Assembly (NCBI RefSeq): GCF_964253025.1
Contig: NZ_CAXUQC020000001.1
Span: 1,612,001 to 1,676,000, forward strand
DNA length: 64,000 nucleotides
Direction of reading: 5' to 3'
Origin: Rhizobacter sp964253025
GTDB lineage: Bacteria > Pseudomonadota > Gammaproteobacteria > Burkholderiales > Burkholderiaceae_C
A program made the position numbers and the translations under genes. The notes under the pieces are model-generated. The model had not been told where the DNA came from. It did no database searches and saw only the letters and a program-made list of their open reading frames with translations. Shown piece by piece: positions 48,711-59,114 of the stretch (the first letter of the stretch is position 1; each line of letters opens with the position of its first letter).

Positions 48711-51700
48711 TCAGGTGCGAGGGGCCGTGCCGCGCACGCGGTCGGCGATCCGGTCGATGTCGCTGAGCATGGCGGAGATGTCGATCGGCTTGGTCCAGTA
48801 GCCGATGAAACCCGCCTCGTAGGCGCGCTGCACGTCCTCCGGCATGGCGTCGGCCGAGCACATGTAGGCCGGGGCGGTGTCCAGCCCCGGGAGCTGTCGC
48901 AGTTGCTGAAGCACATCGAAGCCGGACATGCCGGGCAGGTGGGCGTCCAGCACCAGCACCTCCGGCGTCCACTCGCGGGCCAGGGCGATGGCTTCCGCGC
49001 CATCCTCGGCGACGCGCAACTCGACGTTGCTGTTGTGCATGCGCAGAGCGCCCTCGAAGAGGATGGCGTTGATCCGGTTGTCCTCGACGTAGAGCATGCG
49101 CAGCGGCAACTGCGCGGAGGGAGGGGTGTCTTCGCTCGCTGCCATGGATGTCGGGTGATGCTGGGGTGTGTCCGGGGCCTCGGCCCGTTGCAATTCGATC
49201 GAGACGCGGGTTCCTTCGCCGGCCGTGCTGCTGACCTCCAGCCGTCCGCCGATGGCCCGGGCCAGGCTTCGTGCAATGATGAGCCCGAGCCCGGTGCCTT
49301 CGATGTTGGAGGTTTCCCTGCCTAGCCGTTCGAACGGCTGGAAGAGCCGGGCCATCTGGTCCGTTGTCATGCCGGGGCCGGTGTCCTCGATCGCCATGAT
49401 GATGTGCGACTGTGTCGACGATTCGACACTCACGCGGACCGTGCCACCCGGGTGGTTGTACTTGATCGCATTGGACGCGATATTGAGCACGATCTGACGC
49501 AGCCGTTGCACATCGGCGCGCACCCAGATGTCCCGCGCGAGCCGGTTGTCGAAGGTGACGTTGCGCGCTGCGGCCGCCGGTTGCAGCAGCTCGAGCGTGC
49601 GCAAGACGATCTCGTCGAGTGCGATGGGGGACAAGGACAGCGCCATCGCGCCTTCCTCCACCTTCTGCAGGTCGAGTACGTCGTTGATGAGCGCGAGCAG
49701 GTGCTCGCCGGCGTCAAGCACATGCTCGGCGTAGGCGCCCAGCTCGGTGCCCGGACCGCCCCCCTGCGTCATCCGCATGAGTTGGGCGAACCCGATCACG
49801 GCATTCAGCGGCGTGCGCATCTCGTGGCTCATGCGCGACAGGAACTGCGACTTCGCCGCGCTGGCCAGTTCGGCCGCCTGCTTGTCGCGAAGGGCCTGCT
49901 CGGCTTGTCGCGCGCCCGTCACGTCGGACTGCGTGCCGACCACCCGGAGTGGCTGGCCGCCCGCGCCGCGGCTTACCACCTTGCCGCGGTCCAGCACCCA
50001 GAGCAGGCTGCCGTCGCGATGGCGCATCCGGTGTTCCGACTGGTACACCGCGGTCTCACCGCGCAGATGCCGCTGCAGTTCGCCCATCACGCGGGGCAGG
50101 TCGTCGGGGTGCACGCGCGTTCGCCACTCCTCCAGCGTATCGCTGAGCTCACTGTCGTCATGCCCCAGCATGCGCTTCCATCGTGGGGAGTAGTAGACGA
50201 CGCCGGCCTCGGTGTCCCAGTCCCACACTCCGTCACCGGACCCCTCCAGGGCGAAGTGCCAGCGTTCCTCGGCGGCCACCAGCGCCTGCTCGGCGCTGCG
50301 CTGCTGCGTGATGTCGCGGAAGGTCAGCACGATGGAGAGCGGCGTGCCCTTGTGCCCCATCTGCAGCGGATGTGCGTTGAGTTCGATCCACCTGCGCTGG
50401 CCGTCCGGCCTGCGCAGTGCGTGGACCTCGCGGGAGAGCGGACGGCCGCCCCGGGCGATGCGGCGCACGGGATGAGCCTCGTGGGCCAGCGGACCGCCGT
50501 CGGCCGCCAGAAACTCGAAGGGCCAGGGCCGGGTGCTGCCGACGATCGCGGTGTCGTCGACACCGAGCACGGCGCACGCGGCGGCATTGACGGCGATCAC
50601 CGTGAGTGTGGGCGTCACGACGACGAGGCCATCGCTGATGGCCGCGGCCACAGAGCGATAGAGCTCCTCACTCAGGCGAAGCTTTTCCGCCGCGCGGGTC
50701 TGGCCCGTGACGTCGTGCAGCACGCCGATGTAGTGGGTGAGGGCGCCTGCGCCATCGAACACCGGGGCGATGTGCAAGGCGTTGGTGAAGACCGTGCCGT
50801 CGCGTCGCACGTTCTCCAGCACGACGCTGGACTCGCGACCCGCCGCCATGGCGCGGCGCAGGACCTCGATGCCGGCTTGCGCCGTGAGGTGGCCTTGCAG
50901 CATGCGGCAATTGCGGCCCAGCAGCTCGTCGCGGCTGTACCCGCTCAGCGTCTCGAAGGCCGGGTTCACGTAGATCATCGGCAGGTCGGCCTGGGTGGCG
51001 TCGCAGACGCACATGGGCAGCGCGGCGTCCGCCTCCACCGCCCGCTTCATCAGGACCAGGTCGCGCTCCAGCGAGCGCAGTTCGGTGAGGTCCCGGCTCA
51101 CGTAGAGCACGCGACCGTCGGGCATCGGCGATACCCGGGCTTCGAACCAGCGGCTTGTGCCGTCACGGGTTCGCAGCGGGTACTCGTGGCGCTGGACCTC
51201 ACCGGTCTCCAGGGCCCGCCGGATGGCGGCCATGCCGGCCTCCGCCCGGGCCGCGGACATGCCGGAGCCGAAGTGCTGGCCTTGCAAGTCGTTCCAGTCG
51301 CGAACCAGCGAAGGGTGCCCGGGGGTGCTGCACTCGACGAAGCGTCCCTGTCCGTCGATCACGAACCAGAGGTCCGGCACGGCCTGAAGGACCGCGGCCA
51401 GGCGCTGCCGGGACTCACGGAGCTCGGACTCGCGTGCGGCCAGCGCCAGTTCGGCCTGCTTGCGGTCCGTGATGTCGATCGACAGGTGAACCACATTGCC
51501 GCTGGGCAGGCGGCGGGCGCTCACGAGGTGCCAGCGGTCGCGCCAGCGCAGCTCGTGCTGGGCGCCTTCGGAGGACACGATGCCCAGGCGCCAACGGACG
51601 AACGCTTCCTCCTGGCCGACCGCATCGGGATAGTCGCCTCGCGATGTCATGGCGCGAACCATGTCGGGCCAGCTCATGCCCTCGAGCCGCGGGCCCTTGC

Positions 51701-52697
51701 TCAGGAGGCCTCGCCACGCGGCATTGGAACGGATCACCCGACCGTGCGGGTCGGTGATCATCACGCCCGCTACCAGCGCATCGAGTGCGTCGCTCAGCAG
51801 CTGCTCCGCTTCGCGCGCCGTGTTCTGCGCTTTGAGCTGCTCGGTGATGTTGCTCGTGGCACCCCGATACCCGCGAAAGAACCCTTCACCGTCGAAGACC
51901 GGGGCGCCGCTGATGCGCGTGACCACCACGCCCTTGGGCGTCGGCCGGTCCGTGATGAGGTCCTTGAACGGTTCCAGACGGCTGCGCGCGGCGAGGAAGC
52001 GGTCCCAGGACCCGCTCACGTCGACGGGGCTGCGACGGTTGATCTGCGCCATGGTCAGGCCGATGTCGGTGCTGGCGGGTCGGCCGGTGTGGCCCTCGAT
52101 GCTCTCGGAGACCCATGTCACGCGGCCTTCGTGGTCGGTCTCCCAAAGCCAGTCGCTGCTGGACAGGCTGGCACTTCGGACCCGCGCCGCCTGCCGACGC
52201 AGCTGGCGTTCCCGCAGGCGCCCGTGGAGCAATTCTTCGCTCACGGTGCCGAGCTCCGCCAAGGCCGCCCGACCGGCCTCGGAGAGCGCACCGGGCGCCA
52301 GGCCGATGGCGCACAGCGCGCCGACCCGGTGCCCGTCCACTCGCAGTGGCATGCTGGCCAGGCTGCGGAGCTGAGGGGCACCGCGTACCAGCGGGTGTGC
52401 GGCGAGGCGGTCGTGAAGGCAAGCGTCCTCCACTTCGGCGAGCGACGCGCTGCCCAGCAGCGTCTCGCAGAGCACCGCATCGCGCGCCATCGGTCCGGTG
52501 GGCCAGCCGACGGCGGACTTGACCCAGATGCGGTCGGCGTCGATCAGGCACAGCAGCACGATGGGTCGTGCGGACTGCAGGTGCAGCAGGCGGGTGATGG
52601 CGTCGAGGGCGGGCTCGGGGCCGGAGTCGAGGATGCGCATCTCGCGCAGGAGATCCAACTGTCCGGGCGCATCCCCGGGCAGCAGGGTGGGCGGCAT
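48711..52697 (-). CDS. Hybrid sensor histidine kinase: GAF, six PAS-type domains including one LOV domain, HisKA, HATPase, receiver
   Basis: From ATG 52697 this is a 1328-residue soluble kinase with no membrane segment. Domains: GAF 12-160; PAS about 176-288, 300-420, 428-545; LOV 555-668; PAS 675-800, 806-930; HisKA with SHEMRTPLN (His958); HATPase with N-box Asn1076, DTGPGM and GTGLGL; receiver with VEDN and Asp1251. The LOV core reads GRNCRMLQ with Cys597, and Asn629 and Asn639 fit flavin contacts, so it should bind FMN and form a blue-light adduct. Leu660 stands where LOV proteins have Gln. No cognate response regulator is adjacent. An upstream extension to 52829 is possible but would enter the divergent gene. 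Confidence 0.92.
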   Translation of the reverse strand: MPPTLLPGDAPGQLDLLREMRILDSGPEPALDAITRLLHLQSARPIVLLCLIDADRIWVKSAVGWPTGPMARDAVLCETLLGSASLAEVEDACLHDRLAAHPLVRGAPQLRSLASMPLRVDGHRVGALCAIGLAPGALSEAGRAALAELGTVSEELLHGRLRERQLRRQAARVRSASLSSSDWLWETDHEGRVTWVSESIEGHTGRPASTDIGLTMAQINRRSPVDVSGSWDRFLAARSRLEPFKDLITDRPTPKGVVVTRISGAPVFDGEGFFRGYRGATSNITEQLKAQNTAREAEQLLSDALDALVAGVMITDPHGRVIRSNAAWRGLLSKGPRLEGMSWPDMVRAMTSRGDYPDAVGQEEAFVRWRLGIVSSEGAQHELRWRDRWHLVSARRLPSGNVVHLSIDITDRKQAELALAARESELRESRQRLAAVLQAVPDLWFVIDGQGRFVECSTPGHPSLVRDWNDLQGQHFGSGMSAARAEAGMAAIRRALETGEVQRHEYPLRTRDGTSRWFEARVSPMPDGRVLYVSRDLTELRSLERDLVLMKRAVEADAALPMCVCDATQADLPMIYVNPAFETLSGYSRDELLGRNCRMLQGHLTAQAGIEVLRRAMAAGRESSVVLENVRRDGTVFTNALHIAPVFDGAGALTHYIGVLHDVTGQTRAAEKLRLSEELYRSVAAAISDGLVVVTPTLTVIAVNAAACAVLGVDDTAIVGSTRPWPFEFLAADGGPLAHEAHPVRRIARGGRPLSREVHALRRPDGQRRWIELNAHPLQMGHKGTPLSIVLTFRDITQQRSAEQALVAAEERWHFALEGSGDGVWDWDTEAGVVYYSPRWKRMLGHDDSELSDTLEEWRTRVHPDDLPRVMGELQRHLRGETAVYQSEHRMRHRDGSLLWVLDRGKVVSRGAGGQPLRVVGTQSDVTGARQAEQALRDKQAAELASAAKSQFLSRMSHEMRTPLNAVIGFAQLMRMTQGGGPGTELGAYAEHVLDAGEHLLALINDVLDLQKVEEGAMALSLSPIALDEIVLRTLELLQPAAAARNVTFDNRLARDIWVRADVQRLRQIVLNIASNAIKYNHPGGTVRVSVESSTQSHIIMAIEDTGPGMTTDQMARLFQPFERLGRETSNIEGTGLGLIIARSLARAIGGRLEVSSTAGEGTRVSIELQRAEAPDTPQHHPTSMAASEDTPPSAQLPLRMLYVEDNRINAILFEGALRMHNSNVELRVAEDGAEAIALAREWTPEVLVLDAHLPGMSGFDVLQQLRQLPGLDTAPAYMCSADAMPEDVQRAYEAGFIGYWTKPIDISAMLSDIDRIADRVRGTAPRT

Positions 52698-52725
52698 GCG
52701 GTCAATGTAGCGGAGAATGTCCTTT

Positions 52726-53454
52726 ATGACGGCTAGCAATCCCCCTGAGTCGGCCCGGCCGCGCATCGATCCGCCGCGCGCCCTCAGCTTCGACCTGGAC
52801 GACACCCTGTGGCCGATCTGGCCGACCATCGAGCGGGCGGAGCAGGTGCTTCACGACTGGCTCGGCCAGCACGCCCCCGCGACCGCAGACCGGTTCGATC
52901 CCGCCGGATTGCGGGCGCTGCGCAATGAAGTGGCCCTGCGCTCGCCCGAGTGGGCGCATGACCTGAGCCGCATGCGTCGCGAGAGCCTGCGCGAGGCGCT
53001 GTCCCGGGCCGGGGACGATGCCGCGCTTGCCGAGCCCGCCTTCGAGGTGTTCTTCGAGGCCCGCCAGCAGGTCGTCCTTTTCGACGATGCGCGCGCCGCA
53101 CTCGAACGGCTCGCACAGCGCTATCCCCTGATCGCCGTCACCAACGGCAACTCCGACCTGGCACGCGTGGGGCTCGACGGCCTGTTCCAGGAGAACATCA
53201 GTGCGAGCCGATTCGGCGTGGCCAAGCCAGATCCCCGCATCTTCCATGCGGCCTGCGAGCGCCTCGGCGAAGCGCCGGCCGACGTGCTGCACGTGGGCGA
53301 CGACCTCGTGCTCGATGTGACGGGCGCGCTGGATGCCGGCTTGCAAGCGGTGTGGCTGCGCCGCGGTGGGTCAGCGGAAGGCGCACCGGCCCTCAAGGCG
53401 CCGTACCATGTGTTCGAGGATCTGGACCGATTGGCGATCGCGCTCGGCTGCTGA
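52726..53454 (+). CDS. HAD-superfamily hydrolase, YigB-like (possible FMN phosphatase)
   Basis: The 242-residue protein has HAD motif I LSFDLDDTLWP (nucleophile and acid Asp about 20-22), motif II ITNGN-type in LIAVTNGNSD, motif III Lys in FGVAKPDPRIF, and motif IV HVGDDLVLDVTGA. The pattern, including DLDDTL, AVTNGN and LHVGDDL..DV.GA, is closest to YigB, which dephosphorylates FMN and the riboflavin precursor. That assignment comes from recall, not a search. GGAG at 52712 favours ATG 52726 over ATG 52717. It is divergent from the LOV kinase, with only 28 bp between starts. Confidence 0.8.
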   Translation: MTASNPPESARPRIDPPRALSFDLDDTLWPIWPTIERAEQVLHDWLGQHAPATADRFDPAGLRALRNEVALRSPEWAHDLSRMRRESLREALSRAGDDAALAEPAFEVFFEARQQVVLFDDARAALERLAQRYPLIAVTNGNSDLARVGLDGLFQENISASRFGVAKPDPRIFHAACERLGEAPADVLHVGDDLVLDVTGALDAGLQAVWLRRGGSAEGAPALKAPYHVFEDLDRLAIALGC

Positions 53455-53468
53455 GCACGCAGCGCGGC

Positions 53469-54425
53469 TCAACCGAAGTCGACCTGCGGCTGCGTGTCGG
53501 AGAACTTCATCACCTCGAAGCGGACGAGCGGTGCCGTCGGGTCGGTGGGTGGGGCGCCGAGGCCCAGCGTGCCGCTCCCATGCAGCGTGCAGGTGCCGCG
53601 GCGCAGGGCCACGATCTCCGAGCCCCCGGTGAAGCGCACATACGTGCCGTTGAAGCTGAGGTCGGTGAGCTGGAAGGCGCCGCCGTGCCAATCGATGCGC
53701 GCGTGGGAGCGCGAGACGCGTGAGTCGTCGATGCAGTACGTGACCTGCGGGCTGCGCCCCAGTACCACCGGCAGGGACGGGCCGGCGTAGATGCGGTTCA
53801 TGTCGAGCCAGACGAGGCGGATGCCTTCGGGCTCGTTCGCCGCAGGGGGCAGCTCGCCGTAAGCGGTGGCCGCCGTGTCGCTGAACCGACGACCCTCGAG
53901 CAGGAACACATGCACCGGCTCCACGCGGCCGCGCAGTTGCACGCGGTCGAGGCTGCGAAAGCGCTGGCGAATCTCCGGTGGCTGGTGGCTCACGACGCTC
54001 ACGGTGGCCAGGATCTCGTTGTCCCCGGCGTGATCGAGCAAGCGGGCCGCGACGTTCACCGCGTCGCCGAACCAGTCGCCCGACATGGCGATCACCTCGC
54101 CCTGGGCGATGCCGACCTGCAGGCGAAGCACCGGCGTGCGCTGGGTGGCCGCCCGCGTGCTGGTCGCGAGCGGCGTGATGCGGTCCATGGAGTCGTGCAT
54201 CTCGTCGGCCGCCATCACGGCAGCCGTCGGATCCTCGAACACCGCCATCAGGCCGTCGCCCAGCGTCTTCACGACGCTGCCGCCGGCGTTGTGCACGATC
54301 TGCGCGACCAGCCCGACGCTCTGGGTCACGACCGTGGTGGCTTCGGCATTGCCCAGGGTTTCGTACAACGACGTGCTGCCGCGGAGGTCGGCAAACAGGA
54401 CGGTACGCTGAAGAATCTGCGTCAT
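53469..54425 (-). CDS. Class III adenylate cyclase with C-terminal FHA domain
   Basis: The 318-residue protein fuses a class III cyclase domain (about 1-180) to an FHA phosphothreonine-binding domain (about 200-305). All catalytic positions are present: metal Asp13 (FADLRGST) and Asp57 (GDGLMAVF), adenine-selecting Lys53 and Asp117, transition-state Asn124 and Arg128 (GDAVNVAAR). The product should therefore be cAMP. The FHA domain has GRS at 223-225, SRSH at 238-241 and NG at 259-260. There is no membrane segment. It converges on the HAD gene (14 bp apart) and lies downstream of rpoD. Confidence 0.88.
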   Translation of the reverse strand: MTQILQRTVLFADLRGSTSLYETLGNAEATTVVTQSVGLVAQIVHNAGGSVVKTLGDGLMAVFEDPTAAVMAADEMHDSMDRITPLATSTRAATQRTPVLRLQVGIAQGEVIAMSGDWFGDAVNVAARLLDHAGDNEILATVSVVSHQPPEIRQRFRSLDRVQLRGRVEPVHVFLLEGRRFSDTAATAYGELPPAANEPEGIRLVWLDMNRIYAGPSLPVVLGRSPQVTYCIDDSRVSRSHARIDWHGGAFQLTDLSFNGTYVRFTGGSEIVALRRGTCTLHGSGTLGLGAPPTDPTAPLVRFEVMKFSDTQPQVDFG

Positions 54426-54452
54426 GCCGTGAAGTTTATGGCAACAATTACA

Positions 54453-54482
54453 AAAAAGCCCCGGCGAGATCGCCGGGGCTTG
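54453..54482 (-). terminator. Intrinsic terminator of rpoD
   Basis: On the minus strand AAGCCCCGGCGA pairs with TCGCCGGGGCTT in a 12-bp stem with a 2-base formal loop (in practice a tetraloop), followed by a run of Ts. It lies 22 bp after the rpoD stop and separates rpoD from the cyclase gene, which must have its own promoter. Confidence 0.92.
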
Positions 54483-54503
54483 ATGTAGCGGCGGACTGGA
54501 GAC

Positions 54504-56684
<2,181 letters not shown>

Positions 56685-57011
56685 GCAAATCCTCGAATGG
56701 TGGTGGGCATCACGGCTTCATGCGGGAGTCGCGACGCTGCGGGTCCGGAGGACAAGGTGGTGTCCGCCTGCACGCAAAACAAGCGGCAAGCTCACATTTC
56801 TTGTCATTGGGAACGGCAACGGGCGAGCCCACCGGGCCGACCGATGGAAATCGGGCCGGCCAGGGGCAGGCATGAAACAGGCAAGACTCGCGTGATCATC
56901 CAAAGAAGCGCAGTCCTTGCGGGGAAGGGTGGCCGATGTGGGGACCCTGGTTCAAAGGGTGGCCGGGGCCCGGAGGTGCTGCTGTCACTCTTGCGCCGTA
57001 ACAAACCCTTG

Positions 57012-57040
57012 ATTATCGGCGACAAATCGTGTCGCGTCAA
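57012..57040 (-). promoter_or_regulatory. Strong sigma-70 promoter for rpoD
   Basis: On the minus strand TTGACG and GATAAT, each matching five of six consensus bases, are separated by exactly 17 bp. The predicted start is near 57005, leaving a leader of about 321 nt. The promoter lies 28 bp after the dnaG stop, so rpoD can be expressed independently of dnaG. Confidence 0.75.
57019..57035. promoter_or_regulatory. Inverted repeat in the spacer of the rpoD promoter
   Basis: GCGACA-N5-TGTCGC is a perfect 6-bp palindrome lying between the -35 and -10 boxes. Symmetric sites at this position are typical of operators for dimeric regulators, but a chance palindrome cannot be excluded from one copy. 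Confidence 0.4.
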
Positions 57041-57067
57041 AGGAACTCGTGCGCGGTGGAGCGCGTT

Positions 57068-59002
57068 TCAGCGCGCGAGCGACAGGGCCTGAAGCCGGCG
57101 TCGTCGATGGGCGTCGACCTCCCGCCATTGGGCAAGCGCGGCCGGATCGGTGGCCGCGCGCTGAATCAGGTCGTCTTGCAGGTGCTGCAGCCGACGCACC
57201 CACATGCCGTCGAGCACCCGCCGCAGGTCGGTGAACTGCATGTCGTCCTGGAGCACCTCGGCCGTGACGAGCCGCTGCGCCAGATCGGCCCATTCCGTTT
57301 CCTGCAGGGCCTGCTCCCAGACCGCCCAGGCCGGGGCGCCATGTTCGAGCACGTGGCGCTCCATCCAGGCACAGAGCGGCCCGTGGGGTGCGGGCAGCTC
57401 GTGGAGCAGCTCATGGTCGTCGGCGTCGAGCTGCTCCCACCAGTCGCTGTGCAGCAGCAGCAGGCGCACGGCGGAATCGGCCGGGCTGTTCGGCTGCGCC
57501 CGTGGCAGGCCCGAGCCCGGCTCCGGGGGCGGCCGGCGCCGCCCGGTGAAAGGCCGGTCGACCCAGGGTTTGCGGGGCGGACGCTGGCTCGGGGCCCGGT
57601 CAGGGCCGGCGTCGGGCGGCGCCTCGGAGAACCAGGCGTCGTCCGGCGGAATGTCGTCGTCGGGCGGCCGCTCGCGCTGCGGGCGGGGACGGGCGGGCGC
57701 ACCGGCCTGCCAAAGCCGGTTGAGGTCGTCCCCCGACAGGCCGGCCGCAGTTGCGAGTTCACCGAGGAGCTGCATCTTGAGCGCGCCCTCCGGCAGCGCA
57801 TGCCACATGGGTTTGGCCTGGGCCAGAAGGCGGGCGCGGCCCTCGGCGGCACTCAGGTCGCATCCCTCGCGGGCCGCCTCGAGCAGCTGCTTGGACAGCG
57901 GCACGGCCTTGCTCACGCAGTCCTCGAAGGCCTCGGGGCCGTGCTGGCGCACATAGGAGTCCGGATCGTGCTCGGGCGGCAGGAAGAGGAAGCGCACCGA
58001 GCGGGTGTCGGTGGCGAAGGGCAGGGCGGCTTCCAGCGCGCGGCCGGCGGCCCGGCGGCCGGCCGCGTCACCGTCGAAGCTGAAGACGATCGCGTCGGTG
58101 AAGCGAAAGAGCTTCTGCACGTGCTCCGCCGAACAGGCCGTCCCCAGCGTGGCCACTGCGTTCGGAAACCCGAGCTGCGCGAGCGCGACGACGTCCATGT
58201 ACCCCTCGACGACCAGCGCGTAGCCGCGCTTGCGCAGGCCGGCGCGCGCCTCGTGCAGGCCGTAGAGCTCGCGGCCCTTGATGAACACCGGCGTTTCCGG
58301 CGAGTTCAGGTACTTCGGTTCGCCTTTGTCGAGCACCCGTCCGCCGAAGCCGATCACCTCTCCCTGAACCGACCGGATCGGGAACATGATGCGGTCGCGG
58401 AAGCGGTCGTAGCGCTTGCGCTCCGCCTCGTTCTCGCCCGTGGCGATGACGAGGCCGCTTTCCTCGAGCAGCGGGTCGTCATAGTGCGGGAACACGCTTG
58501 CGAGGCCGCGCCAGCCGTCGGGGGCATAGCCCAGGCCGAAGGCCGAGGCGATCTCGCCGGTGAGCCCGCGCCCGCGGAGGTAGTCGATGGCCCGGGGGCT
58601 GGCCTTGAGCTGCTTGCGGTAATGGTCGCTCGCCTTGTGCAGCACGTCGCTCAACGTTGCCTGGCGTTGCTTGAGCGCCGCGGCGCGCTCGCGTTCCTGG
58701 GGTGAACGGTCGTCTTCCGGGACGGCCATGCCCACCTGCTGGGCCAGGTCGCGCACGGCGTCGAGAAACCCCATGCCGGAATAGGCCATGAGAAAACCCA
58801 GGGCGTTGCCATGCACGCCACAACCGAAGCAGTGGTAGGTCTGTCGCGTCGCGCTGACGGTGAAGCTCGGCGTCTTCTCGCCGTGGAAGGGGCACAGTCC
58901 CTTGTGGTTGATGCCGGCCTTCTTGAGCTGCACGTGGCGGCCCACCACCTCGACGATGTCGACGCGCGAGAGGAGGTCCTGGACAAAACTGGGAGGGATC
59001 AC
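57068..59002 (-). CDS. dnaG: DNA primase DnaG
   Basis: DnaG makes RNA primers for replication. The 644-residue protein has the zinc-binding domain Cys37-x2-His40...Cys58-x2-Cys61 (LCPFHGEKTPSF, YHCFGCGVHGN). The TOPRIM core has LVVEGYMDVVAL and FSFDGDAAGRRA, and a C-terminal helicase-binding region is joined by a Pro/Arg-rich linker (about 420-490). It is followed by rpoD. The rpsU and gatB/yqeY genes that often precede dnaG are absent; an H-NS-family gene lies upstream instead. Confidence 0.97.
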   Translation of the reverse strand: MIPPSFVQDLLSRVDIVEVVGRHVQLKKAGINHKGLCPFHGEKTPSFTVSATRQTYHCFGCGVHGNALGFLMAYSGMGFLDAVRDLAQQVGMAVPEDDRSPQERERAAALKQRQATLSDVLHKASDHYRKQLKASPRAIDYLRGRGLTGEIASAFGLGYAPDGWRGLASVFPHYDDPLLEESGLVIATGENEAERKRYDRFRDRIMFPIRSVQGEVIGFGGRVLDKGEPKYLNSPETPVFIKGRELYGLHEARAGLRKRGYALVVEGYMDVVALAQLGFPNAVATLGTACSAEHVQKLFRFTDAIVFSFDGDAAGRRAAGRALEAALPFATDTRSVRFLFLPPEHDPDSYVRQHGPEAFEDCVSKAVPLSKQLLEAAREGCDLSAAEGRARLLAQAKPMWHALPEGALKMQLLGELATAAGLSGDDLNRLWQAGAPARPRPQRERPPDDDIPPDDAWFSEAPPDAGPDRAPSQRPPRKPWVDRPFTGRRRPPPEPGSGLPRAQPNSPADSAVRLLLLHSDWWEQLDADDHELLHELPAPHGPLCAWMERHVLEHGAPAWAVWEQALQETEWADLAQRLVTAEVLQDDMQFTDLRRVLDGMWVRRLQHLQDDLIQRAATDPAALAQWREVDAHRRRRLQALSLAR

Positions 59003-59057
59003 GGGTGGAGTCTATCGGCTGCGTTGCCGGGCGGTGCTGGCGACAGCGCCCTCAAGG

Positions 59058-59082
59058 AAAAACGCCGCCCGAAAGGGCGGCG
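59058..59082 (-). terminator. Intrinsic terminator of the H-NS-family gene
   Basis: On the minus strand CGCCGCCC/GGGCGGCG forms an 8-bp stem with a TTTC loop, followed by five Ts. It lies 32 bp after the H-NS-family stop and so separates that gene from dnaG, which must be transcribed from a promoter in the 55 bp beyond it. Confidence 0.85.
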
Positions 59083-59114
59083 ATCTTCTGCGAGGGTAAT
59101 GCGGTGAAACGGTG

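Larger units (their letters stand above)
56685..57067 (-). other. 383-bp dnaG-rpoD intergenic region: rpoD promoter and long leader
   Basis: No protein gene is supported; open frames here are shadows without similarity. The dnaG-proximal end holds a strong sigma-70-type promoter (57012-57040) directed toward rpoD. The remaining roughly 320 nt would be untranslated leader of the rpoD mRNA. I see no clear riboswitch or terminator fold in it by eye. Confidence 0.7.

Noticed and set aside
49404..52736. 1110-codon plus-strand frame opposite the hybrid kinase
   Set aside because: Antisense shadow of the kinase, with no recognisable domain.
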